DNA of 64,000 nucleotides. It comes from Stenotrophomonas nitritireducens. Its GTDB lineage: Bacteria > Pseudomonadota > Gammaproteobacteria > Xanthomonadales > Xanthomonadaceae. The translations under genes and the position numbers were made by a program. The notes below the pieces were generated by a model. That model was not told the origin of the DNA. It did no database searches and was given only the letters and a program-made list of their open reading frames with translations. Position 1 is the stretch's first letter, and each line of letters starts with the position of its first letter. Shown piece after piece: positions 1 through 8,865 of the stretch. The stretch lies in the NCBI RefSeq assembly GCF_001700965.1, contig NZ_CP016756.1, positions 2,046,001 through 2,110,000 on the forward strand, given 5' to 3'.

Positions 1-295
1 CGACCACGGCAGCGCTTTCATGCAAGCCTTGTATGCGGAATGCCTGGCGGTCGCCGCGCAGGCCGGCCAGCCGATTCCGGCGAAGGCACAGGAGATCGCG
101 CTGGGTGCCATCACCAAACCCGGCTCACCGATCAAGGCGTCGATGCTGCGTGACCTGGAAGCCGGTCAACGCGTGGAAGCCGCGCATATCGTCGGTGACA
201 TGCTGGGCCGGGCGCTGGCCGCCGGGCAAGCCGCACCGCTGCTGCAGGCGGCGTATTGCCACCTGCAGGCCTACGAGGCCCAGCGCGCGGTTTGA
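1..295 (+). CDS. 2-dehydropantoate 2-reductase, C-terminal fragment (cut by window edge)
   Basis: The reading frame is open from the first bases and ends with TGA at 293-295, so only about the last 97 residues of a longer protein are seen. The text resembles the helical C-terminal domain of ketopantoate reductases (PanE/ApbA family): a serine-methionine followed by D-x-E-x-G (MLRDLEAGQRVE), then an I-x-G segment and alanine-rich helices. That domain completes the active site, where NADPH reduces ketopantoate to pantoate for coenzyme A synthesis. The Rossmann domain would lie upstream and is not visible. Members of this family that are not true PanE exist, so the exact substrate is uncertain. 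Confidence 0.7.
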   Translation, partial: DHGSAFMQALYAECLAVAAQAGQPIPAKAQEIALGAITKPGSPIKASMLRDLEAGQRVEAAHIVGDMLGRALAAGQAAPLLQAAYCHLQAYEAQRAV

Positions 296-310
296 AGCCG
301 GCGCCTGCGC

Positions 311-1120
311 TCAGACCGGCGGCAGGCGGAAGAAGGCACGGGTCGCCGCGGTCGCATTGGCCGCGGTAACAGCCACATCCTCGCCGCGGTCGCGTGCAAG
401 TTCTTCGACGATATGCGACAGGAACGCCGGCTCGTTGCGGCGGTCCTTGGGCAGCGGCCGCATCGTGCGCGGCAGCAGGTAGGGCGCGTCGGTCTCGATC
501 ATCAGCCGCTCGGCGGGGATGTGTTTGACCAGCTCGCGCAGGTGCGCACCACGGCGTTCGTCGCACAGCCAGCCGGTGATGCCGATGTACCAATCGCGGT
601 CCAGGTAATCGAACAACTCGCGACGCTCGGCGGTGAAGCAATGCACCACCGCCGGGCCGAGCTTGCCGTCGAAGTTCTTCATCATCGCCAGGAAGTCATC
701 GTGGGCATCGCGCTGGTGCAGGAACAAGGGCTTGCCCACGCCATCAACTGCCAGGTCCACGGCAATCTGCAACTGCTGCTCGAAGGCCTTGCGCTGGGCC
801 GGACGCGGCGAGAAATCGCGGTTGTAGTCCAGCCCACACTCGCCCACCGCCACCACCTCCGGGTGTGCCTGCAGCGCGCGCATTTCGGCATCGCATTCGT
901 CGGTGTATTCACTGGCGTGATGCGGATGCACGCCGGCGGTGGCGTACAGGAAACCGGGATGGCGCTGCGCCATTGCCAGCGCCATCGGCGAATGCTCGCG
1001 GCTGGCGCCGGTGATCACCATCTGCACCACGCCGGCGGCCTTGGCGCGCTCCAGCACCGCGTCCAGGTCGCGATCAAAGGATTCGTGGGTGAGGTTGGCG
1101 CCGATGTCGATCAGTTGCAT
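311..1120 (-). CDS. tatD: TatD-family metal-dependent DNase
   Basis: The protein has 269 residues and starts MQLIDIGANLTHESF, matching the G-x-N variant of the first metal motif found in E. coli TatD rather than H-x-H. Other TatD landmarks are AGVHPHH, VGECGLDYNRDF, the HCF and GITGWLCDERRG segments, and IETDAPYLLPR near the C-terminus. TatD enzymes are TIM-barrel, metal-dependent 3'-5' exonucleases acting in DNA quality control. An in-frame start 17 codons upstream exists, but the chosen ATG gives the family length and N-terminus. It converges with the upstream reductase fragment and is divergent from hrpB. Confidence 0.95.
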   Translation of the reverse strand: MQLIDIGANLTHESFDRDLDAVLERAKAAGVVQMVITGASREHSPMALAMAQRHPGFLYATAGVHPHHASEYTDECDAEMRALQAHPEVVAVGECGLDYNRDFSPRPAQRKAFEQQLQIAVDLAVDGVGKPLFLHQRDAHDDFLAMMKNFDGKLGPAVVHCFTAERRELFDYLDRDWYIGITGWLCDERRGAHLRELVKHIPAERLMIETDAPYLLPRTMRPLPKDRRNEPAFLSHIVEELARDRGEDVAVTAANATAATRAFFRLPPV

Positions 1121-1200
1121 TGAGCTGGAAATAGGCAGACAGAAAACGTGATTGTAGAGGTTTGGTTCCAACCCAGCCCCCGAACCATGAACGAAGCCCG

Positions 1201-1327
1201 GTAGCCCGGGTAAGCGCAGCGCACCCGGGGCAGTTTGCTGAATCGCAGGGACCGCGCGAAAAGCCCCGGGTGCGCTGCGCTTACCCGGGCTACGGGCTTA
1301 CCCGGGCTACGGGCTTACCCGGGCTAC
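1201..1327. repeat. GTAG-headed inverted repeat with 17-bp tandem copies
   Basis: A perfect 30-bp inverted repeat has arms at 1201-1230 and 1264-1293; the left arm begins GTAGCCCGGGTAAGCGCAGC. It is followed by two further tandem copies of the 17-bp unit GGGCTTACCCGGGCTAC (1294-1310 and 1311-1327). A single copy of the same unit occurs again at about 50218-50246. The GTAG head and palindromic design are those of REP elements. It sits between tatD and hrpB, about 45 bp before the hrpB start codon. Confidence 0.85.
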
Positions 1328-1371
1328 GCGGCTACCGGGCGCTTGGCGCGTGCGGCTTCTACAATGCGCCG

Positions 1372-3981
1372 ATGGCAACTGCATTCCCCATCACCCCGCT
1401 GCTCCCTGACATCCTGCAACAGCTGGCCGCGCATTCGCGGCTGGTACTGGAAGCACCGACCGGCGCCGGCAAGACCACCCAGGTGCCGCTGGCACTGCTG
1501 GACGCACCGTGGCTGCAGGGCGGCAAAATCCTCATGCTGGAACCACGCCGCGTGGCCGCGCGCAGCGCCGCCACCTTCATGGCCCGGCAGCTGGGCGAAC
1601 CGGTTGGCGAAACCGTTGGTTACCGCATCCGTTTCGAGAACACGGTTTCCGCGCGTACCCGCGTTGAAGTGGTGACCGAAGGCATCCTGACCCGGATGCT
1701 GCAGGATGACCCGCTGCTGGAAGGCGTGGGCGCGCTGCTGTTCGATGAATTCCACGAACGCCATCTGTCAGCCGACCTGGGCCTGGCGCTGGCGCTGGAC
1801 GTGCAGGCACAGCTGCGCGAGGACCTGCGCATCGTGGTGATGTCGGCCACCCTGGATGGCGAGCGGCTGGCACAGTTTCTGGACGCGCCGCGCCTTTCCA
1901 GCGAAGGCCGCAGCTACCCGGTGGACGTGAGCCATTTCCCGGCGCGACGCGACGAAACCCTGGAAGCACAGACACGCCGCGCGGTGGAACAGGCGGTGGC
2001 CGAGCATCCCGGCGATGTATTGGTGTTCCTGCCGGGGCAGCGCGAGATTGCGCGGGTGCAGGCGGCTTTAAGCCCCTCCCCCTCTGGGGGAGGGGTTGGG
2101 GAGAGGGTAAGTGGCGCAGCCCACATCGGCCAACTACAGCAGGCTTCGCCCGCACCCTCATCCGGCGCTACGCGCCACCTTCTCCCACAGGGAGAAGGGT
2201 ACGACGTCCTCCCCCTGCACGGCGAACTGCCAATCGAACAACAAACCCGTGTGCTGCAGCCCGATCCCGACGGCCGTCGCCGCGTGGTGTTGGCCACCAA
2301 TGTCGCCGAATCCTCGGTCACCCTGCCCGGCGTGCGGGTGGTGATCGATGCCGGGCTGGCGCGCGAGCCGCGTTACGATCCCAACAGCGGTTTCTCGCGG
2401 CTGGATGCGGTGAACATCTCGCAGGCCTCGGCCGACCAGCGCGCCGGCCGTGCCGGCCGTGTGGCATCCGGCTGGGCGTGGCGGCTGTGGCCGCAATCGC
2501 AACGACTGGAACCGCAGCGCCGCCCCGAAATGGCGCAGGTGGAACTGGCCGGGCTGGCGCTTGAGCTGGCCGCCTGGGGCAGCGACCAGCTGCGCTTCGT
2601 CGATCCGCCACCGGCAGGCGCGCTGTCCGCCGCGCGCGAACTGCTGCGTGGCCTCGGCGCCTTGAACGAAGACAACAGCATCACCGCGCTGGGCAAGCGC
2701 ATGCTGGCGATGGGCACCCACCCACGGATGGCGGCGATGCTGCTGTCCGCGCAGAACCCGCACGAACAAGCCTTGGCCGCCGACCTGGCCGCGCTGCTGG
2801 AAGCCCGCGATCCACTGCGTCAGGGCGGCGATGCGCTGGCGGCCCGCTGGCGCGCCTTGGCTGCGTTCCGCAGTGGCCGCGCACCGCACGATGCCAACCG
2901 CGGCGGGCTGGCCGCGATCGACGCGGCCGCCAAACAATGGCGGCGGCGCCTGCGCTGCGAGGCGCTGCCCCCGGCCGATAGCGAAGCACACGCGCTCGGC
3001 GATCTGCTCGCCCATGCCTTCCCCGACCGTATCGCCACCCAACACCCGACCGATCCACAGCGCTATCAACTGGCCAACGGCCGCAGCGCGCGCCAGTTCG
3101 ACAACAGCGACCTGCGCGGCGAACCGTGGCTGGTGATCAGCGAACTGCGCCACGATCCGCGTGATGCACTGATCCTGCGTGCGGCACCGGTAGACGAGCA
3201 GCGCCTGCGCCAAGACTTCCCCGAGCGTTTCAAGACCCAGGACGTGGTGCGCTGGAACAGCAGCAAACGGGCGCTGGAAGCACGCCGCGAAAGCAGCTTT
3301 GAGCGCATCGTGCTGGACAGCCGTTCCGCCGGCCAGGTGGACCCTGCGCGGGCCGCACGTGCATTGACCGATGCGGTGCGTGAGCTGGGGCTGGACGCCT
3401 TGCCGTGGACCGAGAACCTGCAGCAATGGCGCTGGCGGGTGATGGGGCTGCGCCAATGGATGCCGGAACTGGAACTGCCCAACCTCTCTGACGCGGACTT
3501 GCTCGCCACGCTGGATGATTGGTTGCTGCCGGCCTTCAACGGCAAGACGCGGCTGGATGCCTTGGTCGAAGACGAACTGGGGGAAGCGCTGAAATCCGGT
3601 CTTGATTGGGGCAGGCGGCAGCTGGTGGACAAGCACGCACCGCTGCGCGTCAGCGTGCCCTCGGGCATGGAACGGCGCATCGACTACGCACTCGACGATG
3701 ACGGCATCAGCCCGCGCCCACCGGTGCTGGCGGTGAAGCTGCAGGAACTGTTCGGCCTGGCCGATACACCGCGTATTGCCGATGGCCGCGTGCCCTTGCT
3801 GCTGCACCTGCTGTCACCCGGCGGAAAGCCGCTGCAGGTGACCGGCGACCTGCGCAACTTCTGGCAGAACACCTATGCCGAAGTCAGGAAGGAAATGAAG
3901 GGGCGTTACCCCAGGCATCCGTGGCCGGATGATCCGTGGAGCGCTACGGCGACGCATAGGGCGAAGCCGCGCGGGACTTGA
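1372..3981 (+). CDS. hrpB: ATP-dependent helicase HrpB, with an in-frame repeat insertion
   Basis: This is an 869-residue DEAH-box helicase of the HrpB family. Visible motifs are Walker A GAGKTT (residues 31-36), Walker B DEFH (125-128), the SAT motif (VMSATLDG), and motif VI QRAGRAGR. The long C-terminal HrpB-specific region is intact. The start is the ATG before ATAFPITPLLPD, placing Walker A at the usual distance; the open frame upstream is repeat sequence. HrpB helicases act on RNA or nucleoprotein, and in xanthomonads have been linked to mRNA processing and virulence. Between RVQAAL (ending residue 233) and the family segment VLPLHGELP there are about 43 extra residues encoded by an intergenic-type palindromic repeat. 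The frame stays open through it, so the protein may still function. Confidence 0.95.
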   Translation: MATAFPITPLLPDILQQLAAHSRLVLEAPTGAGKTTQVPLALLDAPWLQGGKILMLEPRRVAARSAATFMARQLGEPVGETVGYRIRFENTVSARTRVEVVTEGILTRMLQDDPLLEGVGALLFDEFHERHLSADLGLALALDVQAQLREDLRIVVMSATLDGERLAQFLDAPRLSSEGRSYPVDVSHFPARRDETLEAQTRRAVEQAVAEHPGDVLVFLPGQREIARVQAALSPSPSGGGVGERVSGAAHIGQLQQASPAPSSGATRHLLPQGEGYDVLPLHGELPIEQQTRVLQPDPDGRRRVVLATNVAESSVTLPGVRVVIDAGLAREPRYDPNSGFSRLDAVNISQASADQRAGRAGRVASGWAWRLWPQSQRLEPQRRPEMAQVELAGLALELAAWGSDQLRFVDPPPAGALSAARELLRGLGALNEDNSITALGKRMLAMGTHPRMAAMLLSAQNPHEQALAADLAALLEARDPLRQGGDALAARWRALAAFRSGRAPHDANRGGLAAIDAAAKQWRRRLRCEALPPADSEAHALGDLLAHAFPDRIATQHPTDPQRYQLANGRSARQFDNSDLRGEPWLVISELRHDPRDALILRAAPVDEQRLRQDFPERFKTQDVVRWNSSKRALEARRESSFERIVLDSRSAGQVDPARAARALTDAVRELGLDALPWTENLQQWRWRVMGLRQWMPELELPNLSDADLLATLDDWLLPAFNGKTRLDALVEDELGEALKSGLDWGRRQLVDKHAPLRVSVPSGMERRIDYALDDDGISPRPPVLAVKLQELFGLADTPRIADGRVPLLLHLLSPGGKPLQVTGDLRNFWQNTYAEVRKEMKGRYPRHPWPDDPWSATATHRAKPRGT
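2073..2200. repeat. Pair of palindromic repeats inserted in frame within hrpB
   Basis: Two palindromes of types otherwise found only between genes here lie inside the coding sequence. One is the CCCCTCCCCCTCTGGGGGAGG type at about 2073-2108; the other is the CACCCTCATCCG to GGGAGAAGGG type at about 2152-2200. Copies of the same families are at 7219-7664 and 19147-19345. The insertion adds about 43 serine-, glycine- and proline-rich codons without a stop. Confidence 0.8.
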
Positions 3982-4005
3982 TTGGGGTTTGGCTGGGGTT
4001 GCGGC

Positions 4006-4172
4006 AAAGGCAGAAGCGAGAGCAAAGGCAAGAGCAAAAGCAAAAGCACCCCTCCCCAACCCTCCCCTTGCCTATGGCAAAGGGAGGGGGCGGTTCCTGG
4101 CGATCTGTCAGCGTGCAGCGCAGCCGCACTGGCCCCCTCCCTTGCGCTACGCGCAGGGGAGGGTTGGGGAGG
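4006..4172. repeat. A/G-rich simple repeat plus inverted pair of C-rich palindromes
   Basis: The gap after hrpB (3982-4388) begins with a purine-rich run of irregular GCAAAG/GCAAAA units at about 4006-4046. It runs into a palindrome CACCCCTCCCCAACCCTCCC (from 4047) paired, after about 40 bases, with the inverted copy ending at 4172. The rest of the gap, about 4173-4388, holds no gene that I can see and presumably carries the promoter of the next gene. Confidence 0.7.
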
Positions 4173-4388
4173 GGTTGCCGTTGGCTTTGATCCGGCCGTT
4201 GACTCCGATCTAACCTTTGGCGGTGATCCTGACGCTGGCTGCGAGCCTTGCCGGCCGTGCAGCTCCGCGTTGCCATTGCTTCAGCTTCGCCCCCTGCAAA
4301 CCGCATTTTGCGCTTCCCGGCTAACATCCCCTACACGCCCCTCTGGTAAAACTTAGGGCCTGACCTGTAACCACAAGGAGTCCCCCAC

Positions 4389-4745
4389 ATGAGCAAGTTC
4401 AGCGATATCACCGGACCGGCACTGGAACGCGCCCTGGAACTGGTCAACAACGCCGGCGGCGGCATCAAGCACGGCGGCTCCAGCGCTGCCGAATGGCTGA
4501 AGACCGGCGCGGCGATTGGCGCTATGAAAACCGGCGGCCGTGCGGTTACCCGCGCAGCCAAGCGCAACCCCACCGCTACCGTGGCCGTGGCGGCCGTGGG
4601 CCTGGGCCTGCTCGGCTATGCGCTGTACCGCCGCAACAAGCGTGACAACGAAGCCATTGAAGCCAAGTCGCGGCAGATCGCGCAGCGCCGTCGCCATGCG
4701 GCCAGCGTGACTGACGAAACCAGCGATATCGGCAGCGACGCCTGA
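4389..4745 (+). CDS. Small hypothetical inner-membrane protein
   Basis: The 118-residue protein starts at an ATG preceded by AAGGAG at a good distance. A glycine- and alanine-rich N-terminal half is followed by one likely transmembrane helix at about residues 62-78 (VAVAAVGLGLLGYALY). Then comes a basic stop-transfer sequence RRNKRDNE and a charged tail. I do not recognise a named family. It stands alone before the supercluster and convergent to it, with a C-rich palindrome after its stop. Function unknown. Confidence 0.75.
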   Translation: MSKFSDITGPALERALELVNNAGGGIKHGGSSAAEWLKTGAAIGAMKTGGRAVTRAAKRNPTATVAVAAVGLGLLGYALYRRNKRDNEAIEAKSRQIAQRRRHAASVTDETSDIGSDA

Positions 4746-4778
4746 GTCTGGTTTTTTGGGGTGGTGCTTGAAGCACAA

Positions 4779-4823
4779 GCACCCCTCCCCAGCCCTCCCC
4801 TTGCCGTTGGCAAAGGGAGGGAG
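4779..4823. repeat. C-rich palindromic repeat
   Basis: A palindrome from CACCCCTCCCCAGCCCTCCC to AAAGGGAGGGAGCC lies between the convergent genes ending at 4745 and 4840. It is the same family as the copies at 4047, 41649 and 61450. The stem could serve as a bidirectional transcription stop, but there is no T-run. Confidence 0.65.
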
Positions 4824-4839
4824 CCGGTCCCGCAGTTTG

Positions 4840-5955
4840 TTAGAGGCCCAGCTCGGCCATTACAGCTGCGGTGGATTGGCCGATGCCGTCGAGCTGCGGA
4901 TTGATGCGTCCCGGCTCGTTGGCGAACTTGATCGGAATGCCCAGGTGGGTACCACCCTGCGCATCGGTCCAGACCATCTCCCGCGCACGCGTATGCGGAT
5001 CGTTGAAGGCCTCGGTAAGTGTCTTGACCGGCGCCCAGCACACGTCGATGTCGTGCAGGAACAAGGTCCACTCCACCAGCGTGCGGCGTGAGAAGGTCTC
5101 CGACAGGAATTCCTTTACCGGATCCTGACCGGGGCCAGGCGGCAGATGGCATAGATGGATCAGATCGGCACGGCCCAGCGCATTGAGCAGGTTCTCGGCG
5201 AACTTGTGCTCGGCGCCGCCCAGTGCGATCCAGCGGTCGTCGGAGCAGCGGTACAGTTTGTACAGCGCATTGCCACCCCAGCTGCGTTCTTCCTTGATCA
5301 CCGGGTCACGGCCAAGCGCGAACGGCGGCCCCAGCACGTTCGGCAGCCAGGCCATCAGCGCGTCCTGCATCGACAGGTCGATGTAATCACCCTCACCTGT
5401 CCGCTCGCGGCGGAACAAGGCCATCAGGATGCCGTTGAGCGCCATCAGCGAGCCGGCCATATCGGCCACCGGCATATGCGGCATGGCCGGCGTGCCATCC
5501 GGCGCACGGTTGAGGCTGACCACGCCGGTATCGGCCTGCATGGCCAGATCGTGCGCGGGGCGGTTGACCTTGGGGCCGGTCTGGCCGAAAGCACTGATCG
5601 CGCAGTACACCAGCCTGGGGTTGATCGCCTTGCAGCTGGCGTAATCAATGCCCAGCCGCTTGGCCACACCGGGGCGGAAGGCTTCCACCACCACGTCGGC
5701 CCATTCCACCAGCTTGGCGAACGCCAACTTGCCGGCCTCGCTCTTCAGATCGAGCACGATGCAGCGTTTGCCGCGATGGGTGTTGCGGAACCAGGTGCTG
5801 ACCCCGGCCTGCTTCAGGCCGACCTCGCGCACCGGCTCACCACTGGGCGGTTCGATCTTGATCACCTCCGCGCCGTGGTCGGCCATCACCATGGTCAGGT
5901 GCGGACCAGGCAGGAACAGCGAAAGATCCAGTACACGTACACCTTCAAGCTTCAT
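4840..5955 (-). CDS. Class III CoA-transferase (CaiB/BaiF family), copy 1
   Basis: The 371-residue protein starts MKLEGVRVLDLS, with GGAG six bases before the ATG. Family features include LFLPGPHLTMVMADHGAEVIKIEPP at the N-terminus and the segment A-F-G-Q-T-G-P. The aspartate of HDLAMQADTG is the expected nucleophile that carries CoA as an aspartyl-CoA thioester. Class III enzymes move CoA between carboxylic acids, often dicarboxylates (glutarate, mesaconate, itaconate, oxalate). It is the last gene of the leftward operon, 16 bp after its paralogue. Adjacent enzymes (acyl-CoA dehydrogenase, MaoC hydratase, CitE-like lyase) suggest that it activates a branched or dicarboxylic acid. The substrate cannot be read from the sequence. 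Confidence 0.9.
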   Translation of the reverse strand: MKLEGVRVLDLSLFLPGPHLTMVMADHGAEVIKIEPPSGEPVREVGLKQAGVSTWFRNTHRGKRCIVLDLKSEAGKLAFAKLVEWADVVVEAFRPGVAKRLGIDYASCKAINPRLVYCAISAFGQTGPKVNRPAHDLAMQADTGVVSLNRAPDGTPAMPHMPVADMAGSLMALNGILMALFRRERTGEGDYIDLSMQDALMAWLPNVLGPPFALGRDPVIKEERSWGGNALYKLYRCSDDRWIALGGAEHKFAENLLNALGRADLIHLCHLPPGPGQDPVKEFLSETFSRRTLVEWTLFLHDIDVCWAPVKTLTEAFNDPHTRAREMVWTDAQGGTHLGIPIKFANEPGRINPQLDGIGQSTAAVMAELGL

Positions 5956-5971
5956 CATCAACTCCGTTGCC

Positions 5972-7150
5972 TCACGCGCCAAGCAGGCGCGCGCGGTCTG
6001 CATCGTTGTAACCGAGTTCGCGTAGCAGGGCGTCGGCATCGGCATTGAGCGGCGGGCAGGCGTTGCCGCTCAGGCGCTGGCCATCGAGCTTGATCGGATT
6101 GCGCAGCAGGCGCTGGCTGCCGCTTGCATGCGCCACGTCCTGCAGCATGTCGACATCGCGCACATAAGGGTTGTCCAACGCCTGGGCGATATCCAGTACC
6201 GGCGCGATCGGGATGCGGCCGGCGAACAGCGTCGTCCAGTGTGCGGTTGGCTGGGTGCCGAGGATGGCATCAACCAGCACAGTCAGTTCCTCACGCACCT
6301 TGCGGCGCTCGGCGAAATTGGCGAAGCGCGGCTCGGCGGCCCAGTCCGGATTGCCGATGCCTTCGACAAAGGTCTGCCAGAACTTCTCGAGCATGCACAT
6401 CACCATCACCCAGCCATCGGCGGTGCGGTAGACCTGGCACGGCACGGTGGACGGATGCGCGCTGCGCGACAGCCGCTCGGTGCGGTGGCCTTCGTTGAGG
6501 TACCAGGTGGCCGGGTAGCTGAGCTGATGCAGGGCCACATCGAACAGGCTGACATCGACATCGCGGCCCTGGCCGGTGCGCATGGCACCGATGATGGCGG
6601 CCAGCAGGCCCATCGACAGGGTGGTGCCGGTCATGAAATCGACCATCGACAGGCCGAAGCGTGCCGGCGGCGCGTCCGGCTCACCGGTCAACGCCATGAA
6701 GCCAGCCTCGGCCTGCATCAGATAGTCATAGCCCGGCCACGCCGCGCGCTCGTTGTCGCGGCCATAGGCGGACAGATGGGCACAGACGATCTTCGGGTTG
6801 AGCTTGGACAGCGTGGCGTAATCCAGACCGAGCTTGCCGGGCTGGTCGCCACGCAGGTTGTTGAGCACCGCGTCGGCGCTGGCAACGAGCTTCTCGAACA
6901 CTTCGCGGCCTTCGACGGCCTTCAGGTCCAGGCGCAGGGAGCGCTTGTTGAGATTGAAGGTCTGGAAGAACAGGCTGTCGCCTTCGCCCAGGAAATACGG
7001 ACCGGTGGCGCGCGAGATATCGCCGCCCGGCGGGGATTCGATCTTGATGACTTCGGCGCCGAGGTCGGCCAGGTGCATCGAACCATAGGGGCCGGCACCG
7101 TACTGTTCGACGGCAAGGATGCGTAGTCCCTGCAGGGGAAGGTCTTTCAT
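5972..7150 (-). CDS. Class III CoA-transferase (CaiB/BaiF family), copy 2
   Basis: The 392-residue paralogue starts MKDLPLQGLRILAVEQYGAG, with AGAGG seven bases before the ATG. The family segment LADLGAEVIKIESP and the catalytic aspartate in GYDYLMQAEAG are present. Two neighbouring CoA-transferases may form a heteromer, as in some class III enzymes, or may act on two acids. It is separated from the upstream acyl-CoA dehydrogenase by 535 bp of low-complexity repeats (7151-7685), so the two transferases may depend on read-through or on their own promoter. Confidence 0.9.
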   Translation of the reverse strand: MKDLPLQGLRILAVEQYGAGPYGSMHLADLGAEVIKIESPPGGDISRATGPYFLGEGDSLFFQTFNLNKRSLRLDLKAVEGREVFEKLVASADAVLNNLRGDQPGKLGLDYATLSKLNPKIVCAHLSAYGRDNERAAWPGYDYLMQAEAGFMALTGEPDAPPARFGLSMVDFMTGTTLSMGLLAAIIGAMRTGQGRDVDVSLFDVALHQLSYPATWYLNEGHRTERLSRSAHPSTVPCQVYRTADGWVMVMCMLEKFWQTFVEGIGNPDWAAEPRFANFAERRKVREELTVLVDAILGTQPTAHWTTLFAGRIPIAPVLDIAQALDNPYVRDVDMLQDVAHASGSQRLLRNPIKLDGQRLSGNACPPLNADADALLRELGYNDADRARLLGA

Positions 7151-7218
7151 GTGTGGCCTCTGGTTTGTAAAAAGCACCGCGGCTGGTTGAGGACCGCGGC
7201 GAAAGAGATGCTGCTTTC

Positions 7219-7664
7219 CTTCTCCCTTCGGGAGAAGGTGCCCCGTAGGGGCGGATGAGGGTTGGATCTGCTGCTAGCGCTGGTGCTTTGCTTTTGGCTT
7301 TTGGCTTTTGGCTTTTGGCTTTTGGCTTTTGGCTTTTGGCTTTTGGCTTTTGGCTCTTGCTGTTGCTGTTGCTGTTGCTTTGGCTCTTGCTGTTGCTTTG
7401 GCTCTTGCTGTTGCTGTTGCTTTGGCTTTGGCTTTGGCTTTTGGCTTTGGCTTCTGGCTGTTGCTTTGCTCCGTCCCTTCTCCCGCCTGCGGGAGAAGGT
7501 GCCCAAAGGGCGGATGAGGGGAGCTTTTGGCTTCGCTTGTAGAGCCTGCCCTCACCCCAACCCCTCTCCCGCAGGCGGGAGAGGGGCTACTGGGTTTCCG
7601 GCATTGCTTGTAGAGCTTGCCCTCACCCCAACCCCTCTCCCGCAAGCGGGAGAGGGGCTACTAG
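7219..7664. repeat. TTTTGGC heptamer array flanked by palindromic repeats
   Basis: The 535-bp gap between the acyl-CoA dehydrogenase and CoA-transferase genes is almost wholly repetitive. In order it holds a CTTCTCCC...GGGAGAAGG palindrome (7219-7262); about nine tandem TTTTGGC heptamers and then CTGTTG and TTTGGC units (about 7290-7460); a second CTTCTCCC palindrome (7475-7522); and two CCCTCTCCC...GGGAGAGGGG palindromes (7547-7592 and 7616-7664). Open frames here only encode Lys-Pro-Lys-Ala repeats on one strand and Phe-Gly-Phe-Trp on the other, and I do not count them as genes. Confidence 0.9.
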
Positions 7665-7685
7665 GGCTCTGGTCTGCTTGGGCTT

Positions 7686-8855
7686 TTAGATCTTGTTTCT
7701 TGCCACCAGTTGCTTGGCAATGATGATGCGCTGCATTTCGTTGGTGCCTTCGCCAATGCACATCAGCATGGCGTCGCGGTAGAACCGCTCGATGTCGTAT
7801 TCCACCGAGTAGCTGTATCCACCAAAGATGCGCATGCCTTCCTGCGCGCAGTACGCGCCGGTCTCTGTGGCGAAGTACTTGGCCATGCCCGCTTCCATGT
7901 CGCAGCGCAGGCCCTTGTCGTAGGCATTGGCGGCGCTCTCGATCAGCAGCTTGGATGCCTCCACCTTGGACGCCATCTCGCCCAGCTTCAGCTGGATGGC
8001 CTGGTGCTCGGCGATCGGTTTGCCGAAGGTCATGCGCTCCTGCGCATAACGCACTGACAAACGCAGCGCGCCTTCGGCAATACCGCAGCCGCGTGCAGCC
8101 ACGTTGATGCGGCCCAGTTCCAGGCCACCAACGGCATGCTGGAAACCCTGCCCTTCCACACCACCGAGCAGGCAGTCGGCCGGCACCTTGTATTCCTGGA
8201 AAACCAGCTCGCAGGTGTCGATGGCGCGGTAGCCGGACTTCTTCATCTTCTTGGCGACGATGAAGCCCTCGCCCTTCTCGGCGATGAACATGCTCATGCC
8301 CTTGTGGCGCGGCTGCGCCTCCGGGTCGGTCTTGACCAGCAACAGCACCATGTCGCCATACATGGAATTGGTGATCCAGGTCTTGGCGCCATTGATGACG
8401 TAATGCTCACCCTCACGCTTGGCAACACTGCGGATCGCCTGCAGGTCGGTACCGGCATTGGGCTCGGTCAGGCCCAGCGAGCCACGCAGCTCGCCGGTGG
8501 CCATGCGCGGCAGGTACTTGCGCTTCTGCTCTTCGGTGCCGCAACGCTCGATGGCCGCGGCCATGATCAGGTGCGAGTTGAAGATGCCGGTCGGCGCCAT
8601 CCATACCGCCGACACCTTGATCACGATCTTGGCGTAGATGCGGGCCGGCAGGCCAAGGCCACCGTACTCGGGCGAGATGGTGGCACCGAACAGTCCCAGA
8701 TCCTTCATCTCCTCGACCAGGTGATGCGGGTACTTGTCTTCGAGGTCGTATTCCTGGGCGATCGGTGCAACGGATTTCTCGACCCAATGGTCGATCGAAT
8801 CCAGCAACGCCTGCTCTTCGTCAGGGCCCCACAGCTGTTCCTGTTCCGTGCTCAT
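7686..8855 (-). CDS. Acyl-CoA dehydrogenase
   Basis: The 389-residue flavoenzyme has the standard acyl-CoA dehydrogenase layout: N-terminal helices, the FAD-contacting segment GLTEPNAGTD, a middle beta domain with KTWITN, and the C-terminal helical domain. The catalytic glutamate is in IGEGTNEMQR. It oxidises an acyl-CoA at alpha-beta and passes electrons to ETF; an ETF-quinone oxidoreductase is in the same cluster (16473-18152), though no etfAB is in the window. It lacks the C-terminal TYEGT pattern of glutaryl-CoA dehydrogenase. A methylsuccinyl-CoA-like or short branched substrate would suit the downstream hydratase and lyase. Two consecutive ATG codons lie at 8858 and 8855; the second has better spacing to GAGGG. 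Confidence 0.92.
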   Translation of the reverse strand: MSTEQEQLWGPDEEQALLDSIDHWVEKSVAPIAQEYDLEDKYPHHLVEEMKDLGLFGATISPEYGGLGLPARIYAKIVIKVSAVWMAPTGIFNSHLIMAAAIERCGTEEQKRKYLPRMATGELRGSLGLTEPNAGTDLQAIRSVAKREGEHYVINGAKTWITNSMYGDMVLLLVKTDPEAQPRHKGMSMFIAEKGEGFIVAKKMKKSGYRAIDTCELVFQEYKVPADCLLGGVEGQGFQHAVGGLELGRINVAARGCGIAEGALRLSVRYAQERMTFGKPIAEHQAIQLKLGEMASKVEASKLLIESAANAYDKGLRCDMEAGMAKYFATETGAYCAQEGMRIFGGYSYSVEYDIERFYRDAMLMCIGEGTNEMQRIIIAKQLVARNKI

Positions 8856-8865
8856 CATCGTGCCC

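Noticed and set aside
2158..3807. A 549-codon minus-strand frame opposite hrpB
   Set aside because: Shadow of the helicase gene, with no ribosome site or recognisable domain.
7147..7542. Open frames giving Lys-Pro-Lys-Ala or Phe-Gly-Phe-Trp-Leu repeats
   Set aside because: They are translations of the TTTTGGC array and its palindromes, with no proper start; I treat the region as repeat DNA.
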